DNA from: Dendrolimus kikuchii | Taxonomy: Eukaryota; Arthropoda; Insecta; Lepidoptera; Lasiocampidae | NCBI GenBank assembly: GCA_019925095.2 | Contig: CM034395.1 | Location: 1,374,001 to 1,438,000 of the forward strand | Direction of reading: 5' to 3' | Length of the DNA: 64,000 bases | Shown here: piece by piece, positions 19,401-30,889 of the stretch | Layout: each line of letters begins with the position of its first letter | How positions within the stretch are numbered: position 1 is the stretch's first letter | Notes under the pieces: generated by a model | The model's input: only the letters and a program-made list of their open reading frames with translations | Database searches by the model: none | What the model was told of the DNA's origin: nothing | Made by a program: the position numbers and the translations under genes

Positions 19401-19491
19401 TACCTTCTGCCTTCGATTATCTTACAGAGATTGAATGAAATGAATATGTCGTGTCGTAATTATGTCCAAACATACTTCCTCTCCTCTCTTC

Positions 19492-20010
19492 TGTTACAAC
19501 TTAGGTCCCGACAGAAACAAAATCCACCTGCACATCTGAAACAAAGCACATTTATTATTATTACATATATTTATTACCCGTCGGCATTTGAACTAATAAC
19601 ATTGAAATTCTTTTATGATCGTCTTCTTTTGTTTACTTATTGGCATACGGTCTATTGTTGTATTGTAATGATTAGCCAGGTGTTACGGATTTTAAAGTAA
19701 AAGCTGATTCTAGAAAATTCGGTCCACATTGCCTGGCGGACATATTCCATTTGTGCAGTATAAAGCAGTGGCTCGATTGAGAGAGGAGGCAGTCGAGCGA
19801 GAACCACGATCAAGACGAGACCGTGTACATATCGGGAATATTTATTAGTGACGGACTTTGCGCGTTTTATTGAATTACGCCCTTCTGCATTACGTTTACA
19901 TTTTTTCTGTTTGCTTATATTTGTACCTGTGTTATACGTGTTTGTATAGTTCTAATAAACTCTATAATAATTTCAACAGCATTTTAATTCGAGTCCCGCA
20001 ACTCGTAACA
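19492..20010 (+). repeat. Solo LTR, family LTR-G
   Basis: 519 bases from TGTTACAACTTAGGTCCCGA to CCCGCAACTCGTAACA. It contains a TATA-like CAGTATAAAGCAG and a late AATAAACTCTATAATAA. It closely matches 35453-35966. Flanking bases are CTTC and CCTC, an imperfect 4-base duplication. No coding internal region is adjacent. Confidence 0.78.
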
Positions 20011-21088
20011 CCTCTATAGTTTTTATAATTCTTCGCTTTTCTTTTACTATGATCAATACCTTTTATTGTTCTTGTCTTTTCAAATTATTCTTTATATACG
20101 TCTTCAACGACATACTTCATATACCTCCAGTCTTTTTTGTCATTATCCCTGCAACCGAAGATACACAATACAATTAGCCAAATTACTGCCAACACAGTAT
20201 TAAATTGAAAATCGATTAGCTTAGACAATAATTACCCTCAAATTCAATACATTACCCATTTAACAATGTATATAGTATCAAACTGATACCAGCTCGGCCA
20301 TTAGGGAGGCGACATCTAGTGAATTGCCCAATTGACCTCACTAAGGCTGATATCACGTATAGGATGGCTGCTTTGTCTAACTAGGCTTACCCTAATTAAG
20401 TTCCGGATATGTGAGATATGTTAAACTAGATCTTTACACCTAGCTTCGTTTGTATGAACGTTAAATATTTTGAATTAATGAAGTTATTGAATGAAAGTTG
20501 TTGAAGTGAAGGTTGCGCGTTCGTTAGTCGAGGGTCATCAGTTTAGGGATGACCCTAATGGTTGGAGGTAGTAATGAGTAGTACACGTCTGAGCCAGTAC
20601 ATTTGTCCCGTACAAAATAGATTTGTACTGATGCCGTATCAAAATTTAAATTTGTACTACTTCAAAAATTTTGCTCCGCTACACGCGTCAAATGTAAAAG
20701 GAACGACAGGATGAGGACTACATTATAATAACGCCTCTACGGATATTTACATGACAAAGAGGGACACTATGACATGTAGGACTGCTGGTAAAATGAGGTG
20801 ATCGAGGCCGATAACATAACTCGACGTTTTGTACGGGACAAATGAGGGTTTGACGCTCGCCGCCTCACCGGCCTCATCGCTTCAAATGGCCTCATCGCTT
20901 CAAATGTACTGCCGCGGTGCAATCCATACAAATCTCCTCGCGTCATTTGAAGAGGTACATACATTGTACTGGTTCAATAGCAAATGTAATGTCACTCTTA
21001 CAATCTCATTTTAAAATCATGTCCTACCCAACTCTTGTTGGAAGAGCGAGATGGAATGCTCCTCTGTCTCAAAGGAAGACCTTCTATT
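20011..21088. other. No gene recognised
   Basis: No convincing frame. A short direct repeat CCTCATCGCTTCAAATG occurs twice in tandem at 20871-20906. The part from 20575 to 21060 could be a unique or unrecognised repeat. Confidence 0.3.
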
Positions 21089-21186
21089 ATTTTTTTTTAT
21101 TGGACTTTACTTTATGTTGTTGGTCTGAAGACCTTACAACTTTACCGGGGCATTTGGGGCGAGTGCCTTCGCGTAGCGAAGGCGCT
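21089..21186 (-). mobile_element. Fragment of a family R-like retroposon
   Basis: A T-run followed by TTATTGGACTTTACTTTATG and GGGGCGAGTGCCTTCGCG. It matches the start of the element at 29522-30220 and is cut off by an RTE fragment at 21188. Confidence 0.7.
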
Positions 21187-21187
21187 T

Positions 21188-21388
21188 TGACACACCTTCC
21201 ATGATTAAATTGATCGTGTACTAGCAGAAGGTGATGTCAGCAGCCTTAAAAACAGACGAGCGTGCATGACAAGAGCTATGAATGTCAAAGAAGCGAGTGA
21301 GGTGTGTAAGAACAAGCCTGAATGGCGCTCTGTTGTTCGTGCCTACCCCGCAAGGGAACTTGCGTCAAGCTATGTATGTATGTATGTA
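21188..21388 (+). mobile_element. RTE-like LINE copy D, 5'-truncated
   Basis: From GACACACCTTCCATGATTAA to the (TATG)n tail. It encodes only the last ~60 residues of the polyprotein. Confidence 0.85.
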
Positions 21389-21654
21389 AAATACTAAACA
21401 TAATATCTAACTATTCGAAGCTTTAAAGTAAACAGTATACCTCTCGTCAGTATTACTAACGTATTATATTAGAGCAGAACTATAATCCCTAGGAAACTAG
21501 GGTATTCATAGTTTACACTTGTCTCAACGTCTTATACGTGATACTTGGGATAAACAGTAACGACGACAACAGTAGGTTAGGTTACGTCTATACTATTGGG
21601 CTGGCTATTAAAGTCTTGATGTATTTTTAATTGTTCTTCATCAATTCGCATTCT

Positions 21655-21975
21655 ATCCGTGCAGGAACGGAAAAAGAATACAATTTCCTGCGGCCCGGCG
21701 GCCTGTCGTAAGAGGCGACTAAACAACCCACAGCCAGGTGGTAGAGTATTTGCTCGACTGGATGGCGACCACCCCTGGTCTAGAGTATGCCGCCATAACA
21801 ATCTTGTATTGTGTTCCGGCATTAGTGACCAGGTTCCAGTCTCCTTTAAGAGAGCGGCAGCGCATTTGTAGCACCTTTGGTGTTGCAAATGTCCATAGGC
21901 GATGGTAACCACTTTCCACTAAGTGGGCCGTCTGCTTGTCTGCTGAACTCCTGCAATAAAAAAAAAAAAAAAAGA
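21655..21975 (+). mobile_element. Family P retroposon, full length
   Basis: Starts ATCCGTGCAGGAACGG and ends CTGCAATAAAAAAAAA. About 305 bases plus the A-tail. It serves as a reference copy. No Pol III box pair is evident to me. Confidence 0.85.
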
Positions 21976-22061
21976 AAACTCAACTGGTCAGTCAGAAAAA
22001 GGCGCGTTGTTGTGGTAAAGAAATTCATATTAAGAAATTTTATTTTTTAATTTTTACGTAG

Positions 22062-22212
22062 ATGGACAGTGGTTACCATCGCCTATGGGCATTTGTAACA
22101 GCAAACGTGCTACCAATGTGCTGCTGCTCTATAAAGAAATACTGGAACCTCAAGACTTTTATGGCGGCACACTCTACATCAGAAGCGGTAGCCACCCAGG
22201 CAGGCAAATAAT
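22062..22212 (-). mobile_element. Family P retroposon fragment, minus
   Basis: Reads GTGGTTACCATCGCCTATGG onwards on the plus strand, diverged. It is head-to-head with the next copy. Confidence 0.75.
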
Positions 22213-22216
22213 TTTC

Positions 22217-22533
22217 ATCCGTGCAGGAATGGAGAAGGAATTCCTGGAATTTCCTGCGGCCAGGCAGCGTATTGTCAGAGGCGACTAAATAACCCAGCCA
22301 GGTGGTAAGGTATTTGCCTATCTGGTTGGTTACCACCCCTGGTCTGGAGTATGCCGCCATAACAACTTTGAGCTGTGTTCCGGCATTAGTGGCCAGGTTC
22401 GTCTCCCTTAAGAGAGCAGCAGCGCATTTGTAACGCCTTTGGTATTGCTAATGTCCATAGGCGATGGTAACCGCTTTCCATCGGCTGGGCCGTCTGTTTG
22501 TCTGTTGAAATCGTGCAATAAAAAATAAATAAT
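22217..22533 (+). mobile_element. Family P retroposon, full length
   Basis: From ATCCGTGCAGGAATGG to GTGCAATAAAAAATAAA. It starts within a few bases of the opposite-strand copy at 22062-22212. Confidence 0.85.
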
Positions 22534-23113
22534 AAGTTTTGTTTTTTTTTACTAAAATTTAAAATCCATATATAACCACCATGTGCTCATATGTCTATGT
22601 AGCTTGAAGATTTTTTCTCAAAATCTATTAAGGCTCAATTTACACTATGATGTCATTCATGGTTCAAGCTCGGACCGGTCAAATATTCCTAACCAGGCAA
22701 AAGCAGATAAATCTCACTATTGTATTGGTCTACTTTTAATTGATTTGGAGTCATATTCCTACAGGAAAAAAGAACAGGTGACGTTTGAATGCTCGGCTGT
22801 AAAAATTCCTTTATTTCTCTTCAGCTTTGACTTACTGTTGTATGTTGACTGGTTTTTATTAGGTCGTCTATATGATTTGCTAGCGCGTGTTATCATCTCC
22901 AACTAGTCGGGATCCTCGATTGTTTCAGATCTAGATATGAAATTGTGGTTATTGTCTAAACACATATTAACCAAATCCCATACTCGTATCTTCATATACC
23001 ACTCAAGAGGTTTAATAAAACAATTATACCATAGTAACTCAACATTAAGCGATAAGAACAACACGATTATTTCACTGTTTGTTTTGTTTTTCGAAAAGTA
23101 AACAAAGGATTTA
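22534..23113. other. No gene recognised
   Basis: AT-rich, with no frame or repeat that I can identify. Confidence 0.25.
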
Positions 23114-23117
23114 TTAT

Positions 23118-23574
23118 TGTTACGAGTTGCAGGGACTCGAATTAAAATTCCGTTGGAATTATTATAGAGTTTATTCTATACAAACACGTATAACTCAGGT
23201 ACAAATATAACTGAACACAACCAGTCCAAACGTATTGCACGATTCAATAATCCGCGCAAAGTCCGTCACTAAATAGATTACCGAATGTACACAAGTCTTG
23301 CTCCGCTTGTGGTTATCGCTCGACTACCTCGTCCATAAATCGAGGCATTCTTTATACCGCACAGATGCAATATGGCCACGTGACCGAATTTCCTAGAATC
23401 ACACCTGGCTAATGACTGCCATAAAAGATTACAATACACATTGGGCTGTTTTTATAATCACAAATTTTAAACACAAGGTAAACAAAAGTAGTCCAAATGC
23501 CGAAAATGTAATAAAATGTGTTTCTACAAGGTTGCAGGTGTGAATTTGCCTTTGTCGGCACCTCGGTCGTAGCA
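23118..23574 (-). repeat. Solo LTR, divergent LTR-G, with 4-bp target duplication
   Basis: On the plus strand it runs from TGTTACGAGTTGCAGGGACT to CACCTCGGTCGTAGCA, the reverse complement of the LTR-G layout (TGCTACGACC at the 5' end, ACTCGTAACA at the 3' end). TTAT occurs on both sides (23114-23117 and 23575-23578). Confidence 0.75.
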
Positions 23575-23761
23575 TTATTTAAAGTGCGCCTCTCGAAAAA
23601 TGTCTTGTGGCGAAAAATGTAACCAATTATCTATACACAGGGCCTAAAATGATCGTCTTGGAGGATTGCTTAGTGAATATGATACGTATCTAGATATACT
23701 TGTAGTTGTGTCTAAGAATACAATAGCGTAAAGTTCCACTTTATGTCGATTTATTGTCATC

Positions 23762-23960
23762 TATATATATAAAAATCAATTGATGTTCGTTAGTCTTGCT
23801 AAAACTCGAGAACGGCTGAACTGATTTGGCTAATTTTGGTTTTGAATTATTTTTGAAAGTCCAGGGAAGGTTTAAAAGGTGAGTAAATATGAAAAAAAGT
23901 CGCTTGGAATATAGTAAAAATTATTCTGAGGCGGTACGAAGTTTGCCGAGTCAGCTAGTT
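23762..23960 (+). mobile_element. Non-autonomous Helitron-like remnant
   Basis: Begins TCTATATATATAAAAATC, contains CGAGAACGGCTGAACTGATT and ends GAGTCAGCTAGT. The TC start and CTAGT end are typical of Helitrons common in moths and butterflies. No terminal hairpin was verified. Confidence 0.6.
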
Positions 23961-24104
23961 ATTAATAAACGTATGAAAGACACAATTTGTAATATCCTAC
24001 ACAACCTGTCATTTATCTCTTGTTTAAGGATTTTATTATTTTCTAGGTGAGTATCTTTACAACAAAATAAATCGTACGCAGTCTTACCTGTTACTAAAGG
24101 TAAA

Positions 24105-25378
24105 TAGGTTGGGGAAAAAGTCTTTTCGCATATAGTATGTATGAACTTGTAATAAGATCTGTTTGGCTATACCATTTGTACCTGGCTGGTTTTGGTATCA
24201 TTAAAAAGTTTTAATTTTAAAAAAGACAATTCCAAATTCCAATTAGGAAATTTTCATTTGATTTTCTTATTGTTAAAATGAGTGAATCTAATGAAGAAAT
24301 TCGATACATTTTAAAATTTTACTACAAAAAAAGGTAAAAATGCAACACAAGCCGCGAAAAAAAATTTTGATGATTATGGACCTAATGCAGTATCTGTGAG
24401 AGTAGCGCAAATTTGGTTTAAGCGTTTTTAATCCGGAAATTTTGATATCAAAGATGCACGTCGCTCTGGTCGCCCTGTTACGGACAAAATTGATGCCATT
24501 TTTAAAAAGGGGGGCAAGATCGGCATATTAGTAGTTACGATGTAGCTGGAGAACTGGTAATTGACCACAAAACGGTTTTGGCGCATTTGAAAAAAGCTGG
24601 GTACACAAAAAAGCTCGATATTTGGGTGCCTCATGAGCTCACTGAAAGAAACCTAATGAACCGTGTACTCATTTGTGATTCTTTATTACAACATAATGAA
24701 ACCGAACCATTTTTGAAGAAGCTGATAACTGATGATGAAAAGTGAATCACGTACGACAAGAACGTGTGAAAAAGATCATGCTCAAAGGCCAGTCTGGCTT
24801 TACAGACTGTGGCGAAACCCGAGTTAACTCGCAACAAGGTGATGCTGTGTGTATGGTGGGATTGGAAGGGCATTATTCATTATGAGCTGTTACCGCCAGG
24901 CAGGACCATTGATTCTGAACTGTACTGCGAACAACCGATGAGATTAAAGCAAAAAGTTGAGAAAAAGCGGCCGGAATTAATCAACAGAAGGGGTGTGGTC
25001 TTTCACCATGATAACGCTAGACCTCACACATCTTTAGCCACTCAGCAAAAATTACGAGAGTTTGGCTGGGAGGTGTTAATGCATCCGCCGTATATTCCTG
25101 ACCTTGCACCTTCAGATTTTCACCAGTTTCGGTCTCTGCAGAATTCCTTAGGCAGTGTCAGGTTAACATCACGAGAGGACTTCCAAAACCACTTGTCGCA
25201 GTTTTTTGATCAGAAGCCCCAAAATTTTTATAGCAATGGGATCACGTCCCTACCTACAACATGGCAAAAAGATATCCAACAAAATGGTCCTACATACTTT
25301 AGTCAAATGTAAATAAACTTTATAAAAAAACCTTTTGAATTTTTATATAAAATGCGAAGAAACTTTTTCCCCGACCTA
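24105..25378 (+). mobile_element. Mariner transposon, inactivated, both ends present
   Basis: Imperfect terminal repeats: TAGGTTGGGGAAAAAGTCTT at the left and, reading inward from the right, TTAGGTCGGGGAAAAAGTTT. They share GGGGAAAAAGT and TTCGCAT. TA lies at each edge. The transposase frame is broken. Confidence 0.88.
24278..25312 (+). pseudogene. Mariner transposase (DD34D), inactivated
   Basis: Starts MSESNEEIRYILKFYY. An extra A in the run near 24330 shifts the frame, a TAA at 24429-24431 sits where an IWFKRF motif continues, and tryptophan codons have become TGA near 24744 and 24768. The last 167 codons (24809-25312) are open: VMLCVWWDWKGIIHYELL, the second catalytic aspartate in VFHHDNARPHTS and the third in PDLAPSDFHQF, 34 residues apart. 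The first aspartate lies in a DDEK-like stretch near 24735. The family resemblance is to insect mariners. Together with the terminal repeats this is a dead but nearly whole element. Confidence 0.88.
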
Positions 25379-25671
25379 ATATATATATTATTTATTAGTA
25401 ACTGTCTGTGGACAAATCTTTTTTAGCCTGAAGGAATATTCCTGAGAGAATGTCTCGCATGACAGTGTATACTGTCAAATGGCTGCAGACGATGACTCCG
25501 CGTGATCAGGGTCCGTCACCCTGATGAGTTTGCAACGCAATGATCCATGTGATTACTACGCTTGTACTTGGGTTTTAAGTTATAAGAGTGGAGAGGCTTG
25601 AATTTGACACGCAACTTTGGCGTGGAATAAGAAGTACTACTAATAATGTCAATCTATGATAACACACAGCA
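25379..25671. other. No gene recognised
   Basis: No frame or recognised repeat. Confidence 0.25.
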
Positions 25672-26141
25672 AAAGTGAAACTCCAACGGACAAGTAAAAA
25701 AACGAATGGCAACGGATAAGTGGCAAAACGTATCGGGCAGGTTTTCAAATTGAACAAGAACATTAACAATCTGCCCGTAAAACTTCAAGTTAAAATTTTG
25801 TTCCGATTCGTCTTGCCACTTCTTCGAGTGGCAATGTGGAAAAACGAATGGCAACGGATGTTGCCATTTCACTTTTACTATGTGTCCCAGCACACATTTA
25901 GATTTTTCACAGGTTTACTGTAAATTATGATTTGGTTAGGTTAGGTACATTTTAATGAATGCATTTTTTATTTAAAAATATATTTTATTTTATCAATAAA
26001 AAAAATTGAATTCGATCCGGAAACAAAACACGAATCCATAGTATACTCTAAATTTATGCCACTCCTCCACGCGGCCGTAACGCTTTTTCGTGACAGAAAA
26101 ATCCAAAGACTCCCCGTTTATATAGAAGTTTCACTTCAAAA
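25672..26141. mobile_element. MITE-like repeat, family S copy 1
   Basis: Right end ATAGAAGTTTCACTTCAAA, left end near AAAGTGAAACTCC, so the ends are inverted. The body (GGCAGGTTTTCAAATTG, GTGTCCCAGCACACATTT, TTAGGTTAGGTACATTTTAA, CCATAGTATACTCTAAA) matches 32540-32990. It has internal repeats of CGAATGGCAACGGA. No transposase is encoded. Confidence 0.65.
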
Positions 26142-27065
26142 AGTAACTGACTTCAAGAGTAACTAAAAATCATAAAATAAATGTTTTGTACAACATTTTG
26201 GAAGGTTTCAAAGCTTACATGTTAGATTTGTACAGTTGTGGTATGAAAAGGTTCGCCAGTTTTCAAATTGATTCATTTAACGTTATGCGACCACATGTTA
26301 ACTTGTCAAACTAAATCACAGAACACATTGTTCCACAGAAAATTATGTTTAACTGTTTGCCAATAAAGTTTAAAGTTACTAAGATCAAAGTTGTTTAATT
26401 TTCTATATTTTCTAAGAAGATTGGTTAGAGATGTAAAAGCTTTTTATTGGTTTTAATATTTATGATAAGCGTATTGATTATATCCTCTTTTTTTCTTATT
26501 GTTAGTCTCAGGGTCTGTCAATGTCAACATTGAAATTTTCTTTTTTCATATTTCAATATTCTATAAACGTAACATTTTGAAAATGCTGTAGTACTTGAAC
26601 TCGTGTAAGCAAAAGTCGACTTTAAGGTGACGAACCTATTCATATCGCGACTGTAGTTGCTCTTTCGTGTAAATGTTTGCTGATATTCTAAACTCTCCCG
26701 CTTCTGACTCAGGCCCTGACGTGACCGCAGAGCGTGTCGTTGCTGTCAATCATTGCCGAAGGTACACCGTCCTTGGATTAATAGCAGATCTATCATTCAT
26801 AATGATTTGTTCGATTGCATTATTAGTGATTTACAACAAGTTTAATACGAAAATCAGAATTTAAACGAAATGATTTAAAATTTCTTTGCGTACTTAACAC
26901 AAACAAAACGTTTGATTAATAACAATCTACATATTAGGGTAGCGCAAAAAAAGACAAATTTTTTTGAGTCTCGGGTGAATTTTTTTTGTTTTTGATGTTT
27001 TAAGAAAATTTTAACAGGTCGCTCCGAATTTTTAAGTTTTCAAAAATCACCAAAAACTAATCAAA
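26142..27065. other. No firm gene; one short frame noted
   Basis: A 63-codon plus-strand frame at 26673-26864 has a C-terminal hydrophobic stretch (VLGLIADLSFIMICSIALLV) but no other support. The rest is AT-rich, without a recognised repeat. Confidence 0.2.
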
Positions 27066-27320
27066 AACAGTCCATTGTTTATTGTAATCTTTTATGGCAG
27101 TCATTAGCCAGGTGTGTCGAACTGATTCTAAGAAATTCGGTCTACGCGGTCGGGCGGACATATTGTATCGGTGCAGTATAAAGCAATAAAACCACAAGCG
27201 AATTAAGCCCTGTGTACATTCGGTAATCTATTTAGTGACGACCTTTGCGCGTGTTATTGAATTGTGAAACCCTATAATAATTGCAACGGCATTTAAATTC
27301 GAGTCTCGCAACTCGTAACA
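27066..27320 (+). repeat. LTR-G fragment, 5'-truncated
   Basis: TTTATTGTAATCTTTTATGG, then CATTAGCCAGGTGTGTCGAA, then the end CGCAACTCGTAACA. It matches the 3' half of LTR-G, closest to 23118-23574. Confidence 0.7.
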
Positions 27321-27970
27321 ATATGATATAGAGTATTCCTGCGTTATGTAATACTAAATAATTTGCAAATAAAATCTCAGGGATCAACACTACTTTATTC
27401 TCGTTAAAAATCACATAAAGAAGACACCCTTTTCAATTCTTGCGCGAACGCTTTGATATAGGAATATGTGAAATGGAACATTTCCAAGGCATTACACACA
27501 TTATTAAAGGAAGAGTTGAAATTATAAAGCCAGCGGCGTTTCCTAGGGGCTTTTCATTTTCAATTTGACGGTGGCTTATATTTCACAGTAAACGGCGAGA
27601 GGGCGCAAAGATTTACATATATTTCGCATGTATTTAACATCTTAAATACTTTCAAAATCGTAGCAGAATCGTCTGTGTAATGGATGTTTCAGGAATTTCG
27701 GGAAGGCTGAGGAATGGTTTAGGAACAATTTTGGGTAAGGCATACACGGAGCAGTGATAGCCACTTCCAGCAGCCCTAGAGCTATAGGCGACTGGAAGGA
27801 ATACGGAGAGTTTACGTAGGAATACGCCCTAACCGTGATCCGCACATGGTAAAATGTCCGTAAGATAATTTCTCGCCGTCAATTTTTTTTGTTAAAAAAT
27901 AATTTGGTACAAAACAGTTTGATAGGTAATTTATATCAATTTAAAACCCATATTAAAAAAATGTTGTAAT
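27321..27970. other. No gene recognised
   Basis: AT-rich. Short frames exist but none has a recognisable domain. Confidence 0.25.
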
Positions 27971-27974
27971 TAAC

Positions 27975-28406
27975 AATAATCCAATGACTTACACTTTTTA
28001 GAATAATCCAATGACTTACACCTTTTAGAATAATTCAATGACTTACACTTTTTAGAATAATGCAATGACTTACACTTTTTAGAATAATCCAATAAATTAA
28101 CCTTTTTAGAATAATGCAATGAATTACACTTTTTAGAATAATCCAATAAATTAACCTTTTTAGAATAATGCAATGACTTACACTTTTTAGAATAATCCAA
28201 TAAATTAACCTTTTTAGAATAATGCAATGAATTACACTTTTTAGAATAATCCAATAAATTAACCTTTTTAGAATAATGCAATGAATTACACTTTTTAGAA
28301 TAATCCAATAAATTAACCTTTTTAGAATAATGCAATGACTTACACTTTTTAGAATAATCCAATAAATTAAACTTTTTAGAATAATGCAATGACTTAAACT
28401 TTTTTA
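27975..28406. repeat. Minisatellite: 16 x 27 bp, alternating as a 54-bp unit
   Basis: Monomer AATAATCCAATGACTTACAC plus TTTTTAG. From the fourth monomer on, two variants alternate: GCAATGA.TTACAC and CCAATAAATTAACC, giving a 54-bp higher-order unit. Because 27 is a multiple of three, the minus strand stays open (28479-27970, 169 codons of a repeated YSKKCKSLH / YSKKVNLLD pattern). I regard that as a by-product. Confidence 0.9.
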
Positions 28407-28558
28407 TACTTTCCTTTTTTCTCTCTATTTTGTTATTAATTATTGTGGTGACATTTTTTTTACACAAGATTGACCTCATTTAAATAGACATTTTATGGAA
28501 TTTTCGTATGATTGTATATTTTTTTGTAATTAATTGTTTGATACAATTTTTATTTTAC

Positions 28559-28697
28559 ATACGTACATACATAACTTCACGCCAGTTCCCTTGCGGGGTA
28601 GGCACGAACAACAGAGCGCCATTTAGGCTTATTTTTACACACCTCGCTTCTTTGACATTCATAACTCTTGTCATGCACGCTCGTCTGTTCTTAAGGC
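28559..28697 (-). mobile_element. RTE-like LINE copy E, 5'-truncated
   Basis: TACATACATAACTTCACGCC through GTCTGTTCTTAAGGC on the plus strand. Confidence 0.83.
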
Positions 28698-28845
28698 GGT
28701 TCTATTTATCAATACATGTACATTTTTGTCTTATTTCTATGTCTATTATACTTGCCATTTCAAAATTTTATAAATACACTTTTTAATTCTAGTTATATTT
28801 CAAAACCCACATGCTACACATTTTTTTGTAATCCATCCTAAAGTT

Positions 28846-28955
28846 GACTGGAAGAAATTGCTTTTAGTTATAAGACCGCCTATTGTCTTCTATACTTAAA
28901 CTTCTTAAATTGTATATCAATGTTAAGCAATATAGTATATTCTATTCTATTCTAC
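28846..28955 (+). mobile_element. LINE 3' tail (CR1/Jockey type)
   Basis: GTTGACTGGAAGAAATTGCT, then AAGACCGCCTATTGTCTTC, then a (TATTC)n end. It parallels the tails at 52640-52735 and, on the other strand, 17911-18062. Confidence 0.6.
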
Positions 28956-29506
28956 AAGTTAAAAGTATTTTTGGAATTCTGGTCCGAATTAGCTCTTATG
29001 ATTTTTTCACATATTTTTTATTCTATTGACTCTTGAATTTTAGCAAAGATCTCAGGGAGAATTTAAATAAAAATAGCAAGGGAATTTCAATCAAATCCCT
29101 AGAGGTGACGTTAGCCAGTTATTAATAATTCATTTCCCAGTTTTACATACATTTCGAAATCAAAGAATAAATTAGAATGCATCACCCCATTTTGTAGTTG
29201 TTAAAATATTATACGATTTCTTCAATCACGATTATCAAGTTGGTTTTCGCCGAAGTAGATACAGTAAGAACGCGGAATCCAGGCTCCAAAGCGAACGGTA
29301 AACCCAACCGGGATTTAACGTGATGTAGGTAATGCTGATATTAGATGGATCAACCACGTTGAACCAATTTTATTGAAAGGACACGACAATATTTAATGAC
29401 ATTGAATGAATCAAATCACAAATGAATAATTAAAATGAATAAGTTGGCGGTAGGCCAAATAAAACTATAACAATACTCATGGACACTTGACATCTTTGTC
29501 TTCCGT
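28956..29506. other. No gene; left flank of the next retroposon's host repeat
   Basis: The stretch near 29500 (TTCCGTGATCACGGC) resembles the reverse complement of sequence near 39075 (GCCGTGGTCACGGAA). An unnamed older repeat therefore probably spans both sides of the insertion at 29522-30220. Confidence 0.35.
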
Positions 29507-29521
29507 GATCACGGCTACTGA

Positions 29522-30220
29522 TTTTTTTTTTTATTGGACTTGACTTTATGTTGTTGGTCCGAAGACCTTACAACTTTACCGGGGCTTTTGGGGCGAGTGC
29601 CTTCGCGAAGCGAAGGCGCTCGAGCCCGGGGGGGCAACTTGCTCGAGGGAGCTCCCTAAGGAGTTTTACCTCGGCTGGACTGTTGCCATGAGAGGTGGAT
29701 GAATTTAATGATGCCCACCATAGGGCGACACAAAGCACTAATTGAGAACGGGCGACGGGTAATATAAAGCCCGAGGGGAAGGATTCCGGCGGGCCGGGAT
29801 CGATGGTTTGCGGCGGCCTACGCTATCTTACTGCCGTTTCGCAACGTGTTATGGCTGGGAGAAAAGAAACGGCGAAAGAAACTTCCCAGCAACATGCCTA
29901 GTCTATCCTATGTCTCCTAGCGTCTCTCGCAGGGACGTGGAGAGATCTTGATTGGCGGCGCCTGAGACGCCGCCGTCTGTGTCTGTCTGTCCGTGCCTGC
30001 CAGCCTGCCGTCCTAACCGCGGGCGGGCTGATCCGGGCCAGCCGTTTTGTGATAGCGTCGACCCTGTCCGTGAGGACGTTACGCGGTCGTCGCACGAGAG
30101 CCTTTCGCCGAGGCTTATAATCGGACGCGGACACGACGAGTGGATTTCGATGGTGCGGCGCGAGATCGAAATACTTACTTGAGAGCGACGTAATGTAGTT
30201 TTTGATGGAGGGAAGCTCCA
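29522..30220 (-). mobile_element. Retroposon related to family R, with 15-bp target duplication
   Basis: A poly(T) start (poly(A) on the minus strand), then TTATTGGACTTGACTTTATG, and a core GTTTCGCAACGTGTTATGG shared with family R (there CTTCGCAACGTGTTATAG). GATCACGGCTACTGA (29507-29521) and GATCGCGGCTACTGA (30221-30235) flank it, one mismatch. No catalytic coding sequence was recognised. Confidence 0.78.
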
Positions 30221-30369
30221 GATCGCGGCTACTGACAAGTGACCGAAACGTCGGAATAATAAAATCAAATAAATTATCGTGATTAAAACCGTTAAAACAT
30301 AATTTTATTATCAATATGTTTCGTAATTTCACAAGATCCAATAGTTTTTGAGATAAGTAACTATGCCTT

Positions 30370-30610
30370 ATCTATACTAATATACAAAGCTGAAGAGTTT
30401 GTTTGTTTGCTTGAACGCACTAATCTCAGGAACTGCTGGTCTGATTTCAAATTTTTTTTAAGGCTACATATCATCAAGCTAAGAATAATAGGAGCACCAA
30501 TGAAGACTTTTTCAAAATCGGGAGGATTTTTTTAACTTTCTTTTTTTTATCTAGAAGTCGCGGTCAGAAGCTAGGAATACTATATATCCACAGGGATATA
30601 GAGAAGGACA
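30370..30610 (+). mobile_element. Helitron-like remnant
   Basis: TCTATACTAATATACAAAGC, GAAGAGTTTGTTTGTTTGC and CTAATCTCAGGAACTGCTGG are typical of abundant lepidopteran non-autonomous Helitrons. The right end is unclear. Confidence 0.55.
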
Positions 30611-30889
30611 AGACTATCGTAAAATTATTCCGTTTATGCCCAAATTTCTAGGGAACTCTAAACGTGCTACCATCAAAACAGTTTTAGGTATTCAAATTTG
30701 AAACAACATCTGTATCAATCCACCTAATCCATATTCCAAAGGACCTGATTACAAATTCGACTGATTCATTCAAAAACAAGACAAAAGCCAAAAGGGAAAT
30801 ATTTTAATTTAACCAAAGAGAACATTCGGATTGCTTTATATTTGTACTAAGGTTGTTATAGGCTATAGAGAGTTATATAAAGTATACCG

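Noticed and set aside
26673..26864. 63-codon frame with a hydrophobic C-terminal stretch
   Set aside because: Short, AT-rich surroundings, no homologous domain that I recognise and no conserved start context. A chance membrane-like stretch is likely.
27970..28479. 169-codon minus-strand frame with a repeated YSKK pattern
   Set aside because: It is produced by a 27-bp tandem array. A period divisible by three keeps any stop-free frame open, and there is no other evidence of a gene.
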